Below, in pieces: positions 1-8,628 of a stretch of 64,000 bases of DNA; the first letter of the stretch is position 1, and the number at the start of each line of letters is the position of its first letter. The position numbers were made by a program, and so were the translations under genes. The notes below the pieces were generated by a model. That model searched no databases and was not told the origin of the DNA. It was given only the letters and a program-made list of their open reading frames with translations. The stretch is from Peptoniphilus phoceensis (GTDB lineage Bacteria > Bacillota > Clostridia > Tissierellales > Peptoniphilaceae): NCBI RefSeq assembly GCF_001517665.2, contig NZ_LN999808.1, positions 310,001 to 374,000 on the forward strand. The letters are read 5' to 3'.

Positions 1-50
1 GGCAGTTCCTTTTTTAAAAATAGATTTTAAAATTAGAAAGAGGAGAATTT

Positions 51-1652
51 ATGAATCTATTACTTATAACAGTAATTCTTTTGCTGGCAATGATTGCTAC
101 AAAAATATCTAACAAGTCCGGTCTTCCTGCCCTACTTTTGTTCTTGGCGTTGGGTGTTGTTTTTTCTGCCTTGGGATATGATTTTAATAATTTTAAAATT
201 GCAGAAAATATTGCCACAATAGCACTTATGATAATAATTTTTTACGGTGGATTTGGAACTAACTGGAATATGGGTCGTGAGAGGGCAAAGGAATCCATAA
301 TTCTTGCAAGCCTTGGAGTTTTTGCAACGGCAATTATAACAGGACTATTTTGTCATTATATTTTGAAATTTGATTTTTTAGAATCCATGCTCCTTGGATC
401 AGTTGTAGCATCAACTGATTACGCTTCTGTATCAAATATACTTGTATCAAAAAACTTAAACTTAAAATACAAGACGGCATCTCTACTTGAAATAGAAAGT
501 GGATCCAATGACCCCACAGCTTATACAATGGCCTATGTAATTTTTTCAATTTTGTCAGGCTATAGTGTGTCAATACCTATCATTATCTTGCAGCAAGTTT
601 TAATGGGCTTAGCTGGCGGATTTTTGCTGGGATATATTTTTATAAAAATTATAGAAAAATTATCCCTTGACGAAGATGGATTCTTCTCAGTATTTTTGGC
701 AACTATGATGATAGGAACTTATGCAGTTACACAAATCTTTGGAGGAAATGGATTTTTAGCCCTTTATGTCTTGGGAATTTATATAGGAAACCACGAATTC
801 AAGAAAAAAAGAGATGTAGTTTTCTTTTATGATGGCTTGTCGTCCATTTTTCAAATTGCCATGTTTTTCTTATTAGGACTTTTATCAGATATTCACCTGA
901 TAATTAAGGCCCTGCCAATAGGTTTTCTAATAGCAATTTTTATGCTCTTTGTAGCAAGACCACTAGCAGTTTTTGGACTAATGGCGCCCTTTAAAATGAA
1001 GAAAAACCAGCTAGCTATAATTTCTTTTGCAGGACTAAGAGGGGCAGCTGCTATTGCCTTTGCGATTATGGTTATAAATAGCGGAATAAAATTATCCATA
1101 GATATTTTCCACATAGTTTTTGTAATTTGTATCTTTTCACTTTTAATCCAGGGAACAGCCCTTCCCTTTATTACAAAAAAAGTTGACATGTACGATCCAG
1201 ATGACACAATTTTAAGGACCTTTAATTATTACTCAGATAAAACAGATATAGGCTTTATAAGAACTCGTGTTACGAAATTATCTCCTTGGGTAAATAAACA
1301 AATATCAGATATTGAACTTGCCTTTAATCTAATTATTGCAAAAATAGAAAGAGATAACACCAGTATTGTCCCAAGAGGTAACACATATTTAAGAGATGGA
1401 GACATTTTAGTTTTGGGAGGAGAAACTTATTTCGATTACACAGGAGAAGATTTACTTGAGATAAAAATTTCTGAGAGTCACAAGTGGGCAGGCAAAAGAG
1501 TAAAAGATCTTCACATGGGAAAAGATGAACTTATAATTATGGTTCAAAGACCCAATGGAGATATAATTGTTCCAAGAGGAGAAACCCTATTAAATTCAGG
1601 AGATAGGGCGATTATATCTAGGGAAATAAAAAAAATTAAGGATCCAGACTGA
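51..1652 (+). CDS. Monovalent cation:proton antiporter, CPA1/NhaP2-like with C-terminal TrkA-C domain
   Basis: The 533-residue protein has about twelve hydrophobic segments over residues 1-385, followed by a soluble tail. The membrane part carries the CPA-type ESGSNDP motif (about residue 148) and a GLRGA motif (about residue 328), both typical of cation/proton antiporters that export K+ or Na+ in exchange for H+. The tail (about 410-530) has the repeated strand pattern and the GD-I-LVLGG segment of a TrkA-C/RCK_C ligand-binding domain, as in NhaP2/CvrA K+/H+ antiporters. The start has a good site (AGAGGAG, 8 bases upstream). The next small gene follows 19 bases later and is probably co-transcribed. 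Which ion is carried cannot be read from sequence. Confidence 0.88.
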   Translation: MNLLLITVILLLAMIATKISNKSGLPALLLFLALGVVFSALGYDFNNFKIAENIATIALMIIIFYGGFGTNWNMGRERAKESIILASLGVFATAIITGLFCHYILKFDFLESMLLGSVVASTDYASVSNILVSKNLNLKYKTASLLEIESGSNDPTAYTMAYVIFSILSGYSVSIPIIILQQVLMGLAGGFLLGYIFIKIIEKLSLDEDGFFSVFLATMMIGTYAVTQIFGGNGFLALYVLGIYIGNHEFKKKRDVVFFYDGLSSIFQIAMFFLLGLLSDIHLIIKALPIGFLIAIFMLFVARPLAVFGLMAPFKMKKNQLAIISFAGLRGAAAIAFAIMVINSGIKLSIDIFHIVFVICIFSLLIQGTALPFITKKVDMYDPDDTILRTFNYYSDKTDIGFIRTRVTKLSPWVNKQISDIELAFNLIIAKIERDNTSIVPRGNTYLRDGDILVLGGETYFDYTGEDLLEIKISESHKWAGKRVKDLHMGKDELIIMVQRPNGDIIVPRGETLLNSGDRAIISREIKKIKDPD

Positions 1653-1671
1653 TTTTAGAATGGAGGAAATT

Positions 1672-2076
1672 ATGTCAGAAGAAAAAGAATTAAGAGAAGC
1701 GAAAGAAGCCCTAATAGATCTTGAAAATGAAATTGATAAGACTATAAGATTGACAGAATCTGCATCTAGATGGGGAATAGCAGACATCTTTGCTGACTCT
1801 GGAATAATTGGTCTTATAAAAAGAGGGAAAATAAAAGACATAAACAGAAGTCTAGAAATTATAAGGGAAAAATTAGAAAGAGCAAAAAAAGAATTATATG
1901 ACATAAGAATTAATTTAGACGAAGAAATTCCTGATTCAACTTATGATTTTTTTGTAGATATAATTTTTGATAATATTTTTACAGACCTTCGTGTAAATAG
2001 AGAAATCAAGGAAATTAGAGAAAATTTATTTGATTTAAGAGATAGGGTCCATGAAATTTTAGAAAAAATAAATTAA
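1672..2076 (+). CDS. Hypothetical coiled-coil protein, 134 aa
   Basis: I do not recognise this family. I place the start at the second in-frame ATG, because GGAGG (1662-1666) sits six bases before it and lies inside the alternative ATG at 1660. The protein is highly charged, with two long heptad-like helices (residues 1-40 and about 55-80) around a short hydrophobic stretch rich in Ile and Gly (IADIFADSGIIGLIKRGK). A second helical region ends the protein. There is no signal peptide or clear membrane span. It follows the antiporter by 19 bases and probably shares its transcript, so an accessory role to that transporter is possible but unproven. Confidence 0.7.
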   Translation: MSEEKELREAKEALIDLENEIDKTIRLTESASRWGIADIFADSGIIGLIKRGKIKDINRSLEIIREKLERAKKELYDIRINLDEEIPDSTYDFFVDIIFDNIFTDLRVNREIKEIRENLFDLRDRVHEILEKIN

Positions 2077-2083
2077 AAAATCC

Positions 2084-2308
2084 TTGACTAAAAAAATAAT
2101 GGTATTAGTGTAATAAAAAATTTAAACCATTTGAAGAGAAGAGTAATCCAACTTGGAATTTTACAGAGAAGAAAAATTGAAATAAGAAAATTTTTATTAA
2201 ATAAAGAAGAAAAAGTTTTTAAAAGTAATATTTAAAATTCATCCCCTAAAAATCCTATGACATTTCATCCAAATTTATGGAAAAGATCATAGGATTTAGG
2301 GGTTTTTT
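2084..2308 (+). promoter_or_regulatory. Possible transcribed leader ending in a terminator (T-box-like 5' half, no T-box)
   Basis: A TTGACT at 2084-2089 may pair with TGTAAT at 2109-2114 (19-base spacing, weak) to start a short RNA. The stretch 2134-2175 (GAAGAGAAGAGTAA, then TTTTACAGAGAAG) resembles the 5' stem I region of T-box leaders, which usually contain AGTA and AGAGAG elements. It ends in a strong terminator at 2243-2308. I could not find the TGGNACCGCG T-box itself, and the nearest gene is 310 bases further on behind its own promoter. It is either a degenerate leader or an unrelated small RNA. Confidence 0.25.
2243..2308 (+). terminator. Intrinsic terminator
   Basis: The arm CCCCTAAAAATCCTATGA (2243-2260) pairs with TCATAGGATTTAGGGG (2287-2302), with one bulged base, followed by TTTTTT. 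It ends transcription from the antiporter operon or from the leader-like element starting near 2115. Confidence 0.8.
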
Positions 2309-2619
2309 ATTGAGAAAACTTTATAAAGATAAAAATATTTTTTATAAAAATACCAAATAAAATTCTGAAAAATTGTACTTTTAAGACATTGTTAAAATTA
2401 TGGAATTTTTTATAAATATAATAATTTCTCACATAAAACCAATATAGATTTGTATTTAATGGGATATAAAACTTTATTTATAAAGCGATTTAAAGCGTTA
2501 ATCCAAAAAAGCAAGCAAGAAAAATGTTTTTATAAATTCTTATTTTCACTAGACGACTTATTTTTTTAAGGTTATAATTAACTAAATCATGCAATTATTT
2601 TTATGAGAGGAGAGTTTAA
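2309..2619. other. AT-rich intergenic stretch with promoter for the permease gene
   Basis: I see no gene here. A TATAAT at 2573-2578 is the likely -10 element of the downstream permease-peptidase pair; I find no good -35. A short direct repeat (AAAGCG twice, near 2482-2498) lies upstream and could be a regulator site, but the evidence is thin. Confidence 0.5.
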
Positions 2620-4056
2620 ATGCAAGATTCACAAAAGAAAATTAAGTGGAATGCGCTGGCTTTTATGGCATTTTCCACTTTATGGGGTTTTGGAAATGTT
2701 GTTAACGGTTTCGTATTCTTTAACGGAATTCAAGTAATATTTTCATGGATCCTAATGTTCGCACTTTATTTTATTCCAAACGCTCTAATGGTTGGGGAAC
2801 TTGGTTCAGCCTTCAAGGATGAGGGTGGTGGAGTTACATCATGGATAAGATCAACTTCTAGCGATAAGCTAGCTTATTACGCAGGTTGGACTTATTGGGC
2901 ATGTCACATTACCTACATCGCTTCTAAGGGTTCTGGTGGACTAAAGGCAATGAGCTGGATGTTCTTCCAAAACGCAGAAGTTTATGACTCACTACCAACT
3001 GTTTATGTACAAATCGCAACTCTAGCAGTATTTTTAATTTTCTGCTGGGTAGCAAGTAGGGGACTTAACCCACTTAAAAACCTTGCAACTATTGCAGGTT
3101 CAAGTATGTTTGTTATGGGTATTCTTTATATTTTAATGATGCTTGCTGCACCAAAGATCAATCCAAATGGTGGTTACCAAGCTATGGACTGGTCTCTTAA
3201 TAATTTAATCCCAACATTTGATATGAAGTATTTCACTTCTTTATCAATTCTTGTATTTGCCGTTGGTGGTATTGAAAAGATGAGTCCTTATGTAAACAAC
3301 CTGGAAGGTAACCCTTCAAAGCAATTCCCTAAAGCAATGATTTTTGCTGCTGTAATGGTAATTATTTCAGCTATTTTTGGTACTATTGCTATGGGAATGA
3401 TGTTTGATCCTGCTATTATTAATTCAGATCCAGCAACTTTTGACTCTTATGCAGCTAATGGTGCTTATTGGGCATTCCAAAAAGTTGGGGAATATTATGG
3501 ACTTGGAAATGCACTTATGATTGTTTACGCTTTATGTAACACTATTGGTCAATTCTCTACACTTGTTGTAAGTATTGATGCACCATTAAGAATGCTACTT
3601 GATGATGATAAGACAAATAAATACATTCCAAGAAAGCTTCTAAAGAAAAATAAATATGGAGCTTACATCAATGGTATTAAACTTATAATTGTTCTTGCTG
3701 GTTCAATTATCCTTGCACAAATTCTTGTGCCAGGTGCTGCAACAGTATTAAGACAACTTACAAAACTTAACTCAATTACAATGCCACTTCGTTATTTATG
3801 GGTATTCTTGGCATATATTTTCTTGAGAAAGAACAGAGGCGATGTAGAAAGAGACTTCTACTTTACTCGTAAACAAGGCCTTGCTTTATTCTTTGGCTTC
3901 TGGTGCTTCATAGTTACAGCAGCTTGTTGTATACTTGGTATGATTTCAGATGACCCAATGCAAATGGCACTTAACGTAATTACACCACTTGTACTTGTTG
4001 CACTTGGAGTAATTTTACCAATGATTAGAGCAAAGGAAGATAAAAAACTTAGCTAA
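2620..4056 (+). CDS. APC-superfamily amino acid permease (YjeM / GABA:glutamate antiporter-like)
   Basis: The 478-residue protein has about twelve membrane helices, and an N-terminal helix FSTLWGFGNVVNGF with the unwound-helix glycine pattern of APC amino acid transporters. Overall layout and the segment FAVGGIEKMSPYV resemble the YjeM/GadC-like branch, which exchanges amino acids such as glutamate. Substrate is not determinable here. The start is set by GAGAGGAGAG just upstream, and a TATAAT promoter precedes it. An M18 aminopeptidase gene follows 18 bases after the stop, so the two likely form an operon linking amino acid or small peptide uptake with peptide breakdown. Confidence 0.85.
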   Translation: MQDSQKKIKWNALAFMAFSTLWGFGNVVNGFVFFNGIQVIFSWILMFALYFIPNALMVGELGSAFKDEGGGVTSWIRSTSSDKLAYYAGWTYWACHITYIASKGSGGLKAMSWMFFQNAEVYDSLPTVYVQIATLAVFLIFCWVASRGLNPLKNLATIAGSSMFVMGILYILMMLAAPKINPNGGYQAMDWSLNNLIPTFDMKYFTSLSILVFAVGGIEKMSPYVNNLEGNPSKQFPKAMIFAAVMVIISAIFGTIAMGMMFDPAIINSDPATFDSYAANGAYWAFQKVGEYYGLGNALMIVYALCNTIGQFSTLVVSIDAPLRMLLDDDKTNKYIPRKLLKKNKYGAYINGIKLIIVLAGSIILAQILVPGAATVLRQLTKLNSITMPLRYLWVFLAYIFLRKNRGDVERDFYFTRKQGLALFFGFWCFIVTAACCILGMISDDPMQMALNVITPLVLVALGVILPMIRAKEDKKLS

Positions 4057-4074
4057 ATTCTAAAAGGAGGAAGT

Positions 4075-5394
4075 ATGAATTATTTAGAAACTTCAAAAGA
4101 ATTGTTAGAATTTATTAGAAAGAGCGCAAGTATGTTCCACACAGTTGACACTGTGAAATCATACCTTGACGCAGAAAATTTTACAGAATTAAAAGAAGGC
4201 GAAAGCTGGAATATTGAAAAGGGCAAAAATTATTACACAACAAGAAATGACTCAAGTATAATTGCCTTTAAAGTGGGTAGTGACTTATCAGACTACCACT
4301 ACCAACTTGTGGCTTCTCACTCTGATTCACCAACTTTTAAAGTAAAAAGTGTGCCAGAGCTTGAAGGACCAAAGGACTATGTAAAACTAAATGTGGAAGT
4401 GTATGGAGGACCAATTGATTCAGTTTGGTTTGACAAGCCACTTACACTTGCAGGAAGAGTCTTAGTAGAAGAAGATGGAGCTATAGTTTCAAAGCTACTA
4501 AATATCGATAAAGATCTTTTAATTATTCCAAATGTTGCTATCCACATGAATAGGGATGTAAATAAGGGCTACAACTACAATAGACAAGTTGACCTACTTC
4601 CACTATTTACAACAGGAGCAATGAAAGTTGGAGATTACAACAAGATGATAGCAGAAGAACTTGGAGTTAATGAAGATCAAATTATCTCTAAAGATTTATT
4701 CCTTGTAAATAGACAAGAAGGGAAAATTTGGGGTTATAAAGATGAATTTGTATCATCACCAAAACTTGATGACCTTGAATGTGCCTTCACTTCACTTAAA
4801 GCCTTTATAGAAGGATCAAATGATTTGGCAGTAAATGTTTACTGCTGCTTCGACAACGAAGAAGTTGGATCCAACACAAAACAAGGCGCTATGTCTACTC
4901 TTTTACAAGACACATTAAAAAGACTAAATGCATCCCTTGGCTTTGAAGAAGAAGAGTATCACAAGGCAGTTGCAAAATCTTTCCTTGTAAGTGCTGACAA
5001 TGCTCATGCAGTTCATCCTAACCACAAGGAATTAACTGACGATGAAAACAGAACTTTCATGAATGAAGGTATTGTAATAAAAGAAGCTGCAAATCAAAAA
5101 TACACATCAGACGCTTTTTCACAAGCAGTATTTAAGAAGATTTGTGCTCTTGCTGATGTGCCAGTTCAACACTTTGCCAACAGAAGTAATATGCAAGGTG
5201 GATCAACACTTGGAAACTTATCAAATACACAAGTTTCACTACACGCAGTTGATATAGGACTACCACAACTTGCAATGCACTCCAACTATGAAACAGCTGG
5301 AGCAAAGGATCCAGCCTATATGGTTAAGGCACTTACAAAATATTACAACTCAAATATAAAAATAGAAGGAGCATCAAAAATCTCCATCGAATAA
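4075..5394 (+). CDS. apeB: M18 family aminopeptidase
   Basis: At 439 residues this matches the usual length of cytosolic M18 metallo-aminopeptidases, which remove N-terminal (often acidic) residues from peptides using two metal ions. The metal and catalytic motifs are visible: ASHSDSPTFKVK (His and Asp, about residue 82), CFDNEEVGS (paired Glu and the metal ligand Asp/Glu, about 260), SADNAHAVHPN (about 303) and MQGGSTLGN (about 380). It has a GGAGG site and lies 18 bases behind an amino acid permease, followed by a terminator. This supports a peptide-use operon. Confidence 0.93.
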   Translation: MNYLETSKELLEFIRKSASMFHTVDTVKSYLDAENFTELKEGESWNIEKGKNYYTTRNDSSIIAFKVGSDLSDYHYQLVASHSDSPTFKVKSVPELEGPKDYVKLNVEVYGGPIDSVWFDKPLTLAGRVLVEEDGAIVSKLLNIDKDLLIIPNVAIHMNRDVNKGYNYNRQVDLLPLFTTGAMKVGDYNKMIAEELGVNEDQIISKDLFLVNRQEGKIWGYKDEFVSSPKLDDLECAFTSLKAFIEGSNDLAVNVYCCFDNEEVGSNTKQGAMSTLLQDTLKRLNASLGFEEEEYHKAVAKSFLVSADNAHAVHPNHKELTDDENRTFMNEGIVIKEAANQKYTSDAFSQAVFKKICALADVPVQHFANRSNMQGGSTLGNLSNTQVSLHAVDIGLPQLAMHSNYETAGAKDPAYMVKALTKYYNSNIKIEGASKISIE

Positions 5395-5405
5395 GATTTA
5401 AATTC

Positions 5406-5455
5406 ATAATTTAAATAAATACTTTTTTGGGCAGACTTAGGTCTGCTCTTTTTTT
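5406..5455 (+). terminator. Intrinsic terminator, copy 1 of a repeated 50-bp block
   Basis: GCAGAC (5431-5436), loop TTAG, GTCTGC (5441-5446), flanked by GG/TC, then a run of T. The whole block from 5406, including an AT-rich lead-in, is repeated at 8195-8245 with a single-base insertion. It terminates the permease-peptidase operon. Confidence 0.9.
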
Positions 5456-5488
5456 GTTGAAATAAAATTTTACATAGCTTTTACTTTT

Positions 5489-5494
5489 TATAAT
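5489..5494 (+). promoter_or_regulatory. -10 element (TATAAT) for the SLH metallophosphoesterase gene
   Basis: A consensus TATAAT lies 58 bases before the GTG start at 5553. TTTACA at 5469-5474 is the nearest -35-like sequence, but the 14-base spacing is short, so the -35 assignment is uncertain. Confidence 0.45.
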
Positions 5495-5552
5495 CTCAAT
5501 ATAAATATTATTTTTTTATAATTACCCATGGAAAAATGAGGAGGTTAAAAAA

Positions 5553-8195
5553 GTGAAAAATAATTTGAGAAGAAGTTTTTTGTCACTATTTTTATTTGTT
5601 GCATTGTTTGTATCATTTATTCCAAGTGGAATATTTGCACAATCAAAAGTAGTTGCAGAGTGGGATTTTAATAAAGAAAATTCTACTGGTTCTATTAGTG
5701 ATGGAACTTTAAAGATTAAAGATGTCAGTGGCAATAATAATGACTTGTTAATGCAAACTTACTCAAAGAGTCATTTGACAGAAGATAAGTCTAGTGAAAA
5801 TTGGGAAGATTTTTTAAAGTTTTCTGATGAATCCGTTAATGGAAAGGGATCAATTGAATTTGCTGGACTTGCAAAAGATAAGGGAGCTGATTTTATTACT
5901 AATAATGATGCAGCAATAAATAAGGAAACTTTTGAAGAAGGTTATACTATTGAGATTTTATATTATTTGCCTAAGGATTGGACTAGTAAAGATGAATGGA
6001 TGGGGATTATGGCAAGACAAATTGACAAGACAGAAGATGTTAAAACAATGGATGAACCACAATTAGGTTCAACATCAATAGCAGTTTCAAATTGTAAAGA
6101 AGTGCAGTACTTAACAGTAAATAAGAACGACTCACACATGATGGATTCATCTGTGTGGTCTGTTGCCATGGATAAGGGTGGACAATGGTATCACATTGCC
6201 ATAACTTGTGATGACAAGGGAAATATTAAATCATATCTAAATGGAGCTGAATCTTTTAGAAATTACAATTCTAAGGACGGTGGAGAAATGAAGGGAATTT
6301 TTGCTGATCCTAAGGACGGAAGATTTAGAATTGGTTCTTCTTGGTGGAAAGAAGGAAGTCAAAGTTTGGATAAATTTTTAAATGGAAATATAGAAACTAT
6401 AAGAATTTCAAGAGGAGAACTTGATAAAAGTGAATGGATAGTAAAAAATCCTGAAGTTCTTGCTGGAGATTTTGGATCAAATAGAGAATTTTCTTTAGAA
6501 AATAAAAATAATTACAATTTTGTATTTTTGCCAGACACTCAAAACACAGTAAAATTTAGAAAAGATGTAATGAATACAGCGATTGAAGGACTTATAAATG
6601 ATGCGAATAAGGGAAATATAAAAGCTGTTGCTCATCTAGGAGACATAGTCGAAGATTTTGATTCAGAAGAACAATTTAAAGATTCTAGAAATATTTTTTA
6701 TAAACTTGCAGATTCTAATTTAAAAACTCTGATTATCCCTGGAAATCACGACTACTTACCAGAAGCTGGCTATAAATATGGCGACAAAGATTTTTATTTA
6801 AATCCCAATAATAAACCACAAGATTTATTTTATACCAATTATTTTGGAAAAAATTCAGAATTTTTACAAAAAGCAACTTATTTAGTAAATGATTCTCCTT
6901 CTGGAAGATCTTCTTACATGAAGGTAAGAGCAGGTTCCTATGAATATCTTATGATAGGACTTTCCTGGTATGACCTGGGACGAGATAAAGAGTGGTTTGA
7001 AAATATTTTAAAGAATAATAGAGAAAACCCAACAATTATTGTCAGTCATAACATAGTTGATTGCTCCTACACAGAACCATCTTCAGTACAATTATCAAAA
7101 GTTGGCGATGAAATTTGGAATATTATAAAGAAGTATGATCAAGTTTTTATGACAGTATCTGGACACTATCACGGGGCAGGAAACAAGATCTATCAAAATG
7201 ACAATAATAAAATGGTCCTAACTGTTTTAGCTGACTATCAATTTTCCTATAATGGAGGAAATGGATTCTTTAAATACGCAGAGTTTGACGAAGATAACAA
7301 CAAAATTTTCTTAAAAACTTATTCTCCTTATGCAGCAAGTCTTGATGAAAGTGAAAAAACTTTCTTTGATGTAAATTATATGTCTGGCAAGGGAAATGAT
7401 GATTTAATTGACTTTAACTTTAGGGACAGATTTAATTTTGCAAAAATATATCCTAGAGAAGATAAGCTAGACGATAAAAAGGAAAACAAAAGTGAAATTC
7501 CTTGGACAGAAATAGATGATAATGCTAAATATAAGGATAATGAAAATAAAATTGATAGCATCTTTATAAGACATCATCATGAAAAAACTTATCCAGTAGA
7601 TGTGACCTATTCTCTATCTTCAAAGAATAAAAATAATATCTTAGATAAAAATTATGAAACAAAAAATATAGAAGAAAGAGATTACAAAAATCACTGGGCT
7701 AGTGAATTTATAGAAAAAGTTTTAGATAAAAAGCTAATGGATTTAGATGCTGGAAAGTTTTATCCAGATAGAAATGCAACTAGGTTAGAACTTGTAAAAG
7801 CACTTGCAAAGATGCAAGATGTCAATCCATCAAATTACAATGAAAACATCTATAAAGATTTAGATAATAACAAAGACAAGGGATATGTAGTCTGGGCTAG
7901 CAAAATTGGAATTATCTATGGATATGATGATGGTGAATTTAAAGCTAATAGAGAAATTTCAAGAGAAGAAGTAGCAGCTATTTTAAATAGATATGTTGAA
8001 AAATTAGGCATTAATAGGAAAGAATTTAAGGATATTAAATTTAAAGACGAAGATGAAATATCAAATTGGGCAAAAACAGAGGTCAAAAAAGCTGTTTCCA
8101 GAGGACTTTTCCAAGGAAGAGATGATGGAAGATTTGACCCTAAAGAAAATATTAGAAGAGGTGAAATCTCAAGGGTAATTGTAAATTTACTCTAA
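5553..8195 (+). CDS. Secreted metallophosphoesterase with LamG-like and three SLH domains
   Basis: The gene starts at GTG behind GAGGAGG. Residues 1-30 form a signal peptide ending IFAQS. Residues about 35-305 look like a LamG/concanavalin-like fold. A calcineurin-type phosphoesterase follows, with its metal motifs in order: DTQN (about 327), GDIVED (about 362), GNHDY (about 396), SHN (about 498) and GHYHG (about 536). After an acidic linker, three SLH modules (about 710-760, 768-815, 830-880) would anchor the protein to secondary cell-wall polymer. It is inferred to be a surface phosphatase or nucleotidase; substrate unknown. The gene stands alone between two copies of the same terminator block. 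Confidence 0.88.
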   Translation: MKNNLRRSFLSLFLFVALFVSFIPSGIFAQSKVVAEWDFNKENSTGSISDGTLKIKDVSGNNNDLLMQTYSKSHLTEDKSSENWEDFLKFSDESVNGKGSIEFAGLAKDKGADFITNNDAAINKETFEEGYTIEILYYLPKDWTSKDEWMGIMARQIDKTEDVKTMDEPQLGSTSIAVSNCKEVQYLTVNKNDSHMMDSSVWSVAMDKGGQWYHIAITCDDKGNIKSYLNGAESFRNYNSKDGGEMKGIFADPKDGRFRIGSSWWKEGSQSLDKFLNGNIETIRISRGELDKSEWIVKNPEVLAGDFGSNREFSLENKNNYNFVFLPDTQNTVKFRKDVMNTAIEGLINDANKGNIKAVAHLGDIVEDFDSEEQFKDSRNIFYKLADSNLKTLIIPGNHDYLPEAGYKYGDKDFYLNPNNKPQDLFYTNYFGKNSEFLQKATYLVNDSPSGRSSYMKVRAGSYEYLMIGLSWYDLGRDKEWFENILKNNRENPTIIVSHNIVDCSYTEPSSVQLSKVGDEIWNIIKKYDQVFMTVSGHYHGAGNKIYQNDNNKMVLTVLADYQFSYNGGNGFFKYAEFDEDNNKIFLKTYSPYAASLDESEKTFFDVNYMSGKGNDDLIDFNFRDRFNFAKIYPREDKLDDKKENKSEIPWTEIDDNAKYKDNENKIDSIFIRHHHEKTYPVDVTYSLSSKNKNNILDKNYETKNIEERDYKNHWASEFIEKVLDKKLMDLDAGKFYPDRNATRLELVKALAKMQDVNPSNYNENIYKDLDNNKDKGYVVWASKIGIIYGYDDGEFKANREISREEVAAILNRYVEKLGINRKEFKDIKFKDEDEISNWAKTEVKKAVSRGLFQGRDDGRFDPKENIRRGEISRVIVNLL

Positions 8196-8245
8196 TAATT
8201 TAAATAAATACTTTTTTAGGGCAGACTTAGGTCTGCTCTTTTTTA
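8195..8245 (+). terminator. Intrinsic terminator, copy 2 of the repeated 50-bp block
   Basis: Same sequence as 5406-5455 apart from one extra A: GCAGAC (8221-8226), TTAG, GTCTGC (8231-8236), then a T run. It begins at the stop codon of the phosphoesterase gene. Confidence 0.9.
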
Positions 8246-8385
8246 TGCTTTAGAAATATAAAAAGTTTTTAAGTTTGCTAAAATATATTTTAGATTGATT
8301 TTATGGATAAGTTTATTGGGATTTCTGCTAGAGGAAAAAATTATTTAAAAACATAATGAAATTTATTCTAAATTTAAAGCTAATT

Positions 8386-8414
8386 ATTACAAATTTTTCT
8401 ATTTATGATATAAT
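8386..8414 (+). promoter_or_regulatory. Promoter for the purF leader
   Basis: ATTACA (8386-8391), 17 bases, TATAAT (8409-8414). Transcription would start near 8421, leaving a leader of about 200 bases before purF. Between this promoter and the preceding terminator (8246-8385) I see no gene. Confidence 0.6.
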
Positions 8415-8448
8415 TACTTTATTATGAATTGGAGGATTAGTTGATTTT

Positions 8449-8562
8449 ATGATTTTCTTGCCTGTGTTTTCAAAAGTTTTTATACATAGAGATTACGGAC
8501 TTAGAAACGCAATATTTGCGACTAATTTTTCACATACAGATATTGATAGCTCATCTTTTTGA
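8449..8562 (+). CDS. Possible 37-aa leader peptide upstream of purF
   Basis: An ATG frame of 37 codons begins 13 bases after GGAGG (8431-8435), a longer gap than usual. It encodes a peptide starting MIFLPVFSKVF. Its stop codon TGA (8560-8562) lies inside the intrinsic terminator at 8548-8573, partly in the loop and partly in the 3' arm. A ribosome finishing this frame would cover the 5' arm of the hairpin. This is the geometry of a translation-controlled attenuator, but it could also be a chance reading frame. No known riboswitch consensus was recognised in the leader. Confidence 0.35.
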   Translation: MIFLPVFSKVFIHRDYGLRNAIFATNFSHTDIDSSSF

Positions 8563-8573
8563 TGAGCTTTTTT
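8548..8573 (+). terminator. Leader terminator ahead of purF
   Basis: AGCTCATC (8548-8555), loop TTTTT, GATGAGCT (8561-8568), then TTTTT. It lies between the promoter at 8386-8414 and purF with no complete ordinary gene in between, so it probably attenuates purF-purL. A smaller hairpin (CGCAA/TTGCG, 8508-8520) lies just upstream. Confidence 0.75.
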
Positions 8574-8586
8574 AATTGGAGGAAGA

Positions 8587-8628
8587 ATGGAAGATTTTTA
8601 TTATTGGAAGAATGAGGTGGAAGACTAA
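8587..8628 (+). CDS. Possible 13-aa coupled leader peptide overlapping purF start
   Basis: After the leader terminator, GGAGG (8578-8582) precedes ATG at 8587. The frame reads MEDFYYWKNEVED and stops at TAA 8626-8628, whose last base is the first base of the purF ATG (TAATG). This is a classic translational-coupling overlap. purF also has a site of its own (GAGGTGG, 8614-8620) within this frame, so coupling may be partial. The peptide is probably not functional itself. Confidence 0.45.
   Translation: MEDFYYWKNEVED

Noticed and set aside
1-50. End of an upstream gene at the window edge
   Set aside because: The first 50 bases hold only the ribosome site of the antiporter gene and AT-rich sequence; no convincing coding end is visible.
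2131-2235. 34-codon TTG frame encoding a basic peptide in the 2.1-kb gap
   Set aside because: No ribosome site, unusual start, and position within a structured leader-like segment; probably chance.
8338-8356. Short ATG frame upstream of the purF promoter region (near 8302-8355)
   Set aside because: Seventeen codons, no ribosome site, and upstream of the likely transcription start.
8421-8627. Purine, PRPP or preQ1 riboswitch ahead of purF
   Set aside because: I could not match any conserved core of these aptamers by eye; left as an uncharacterised leader.
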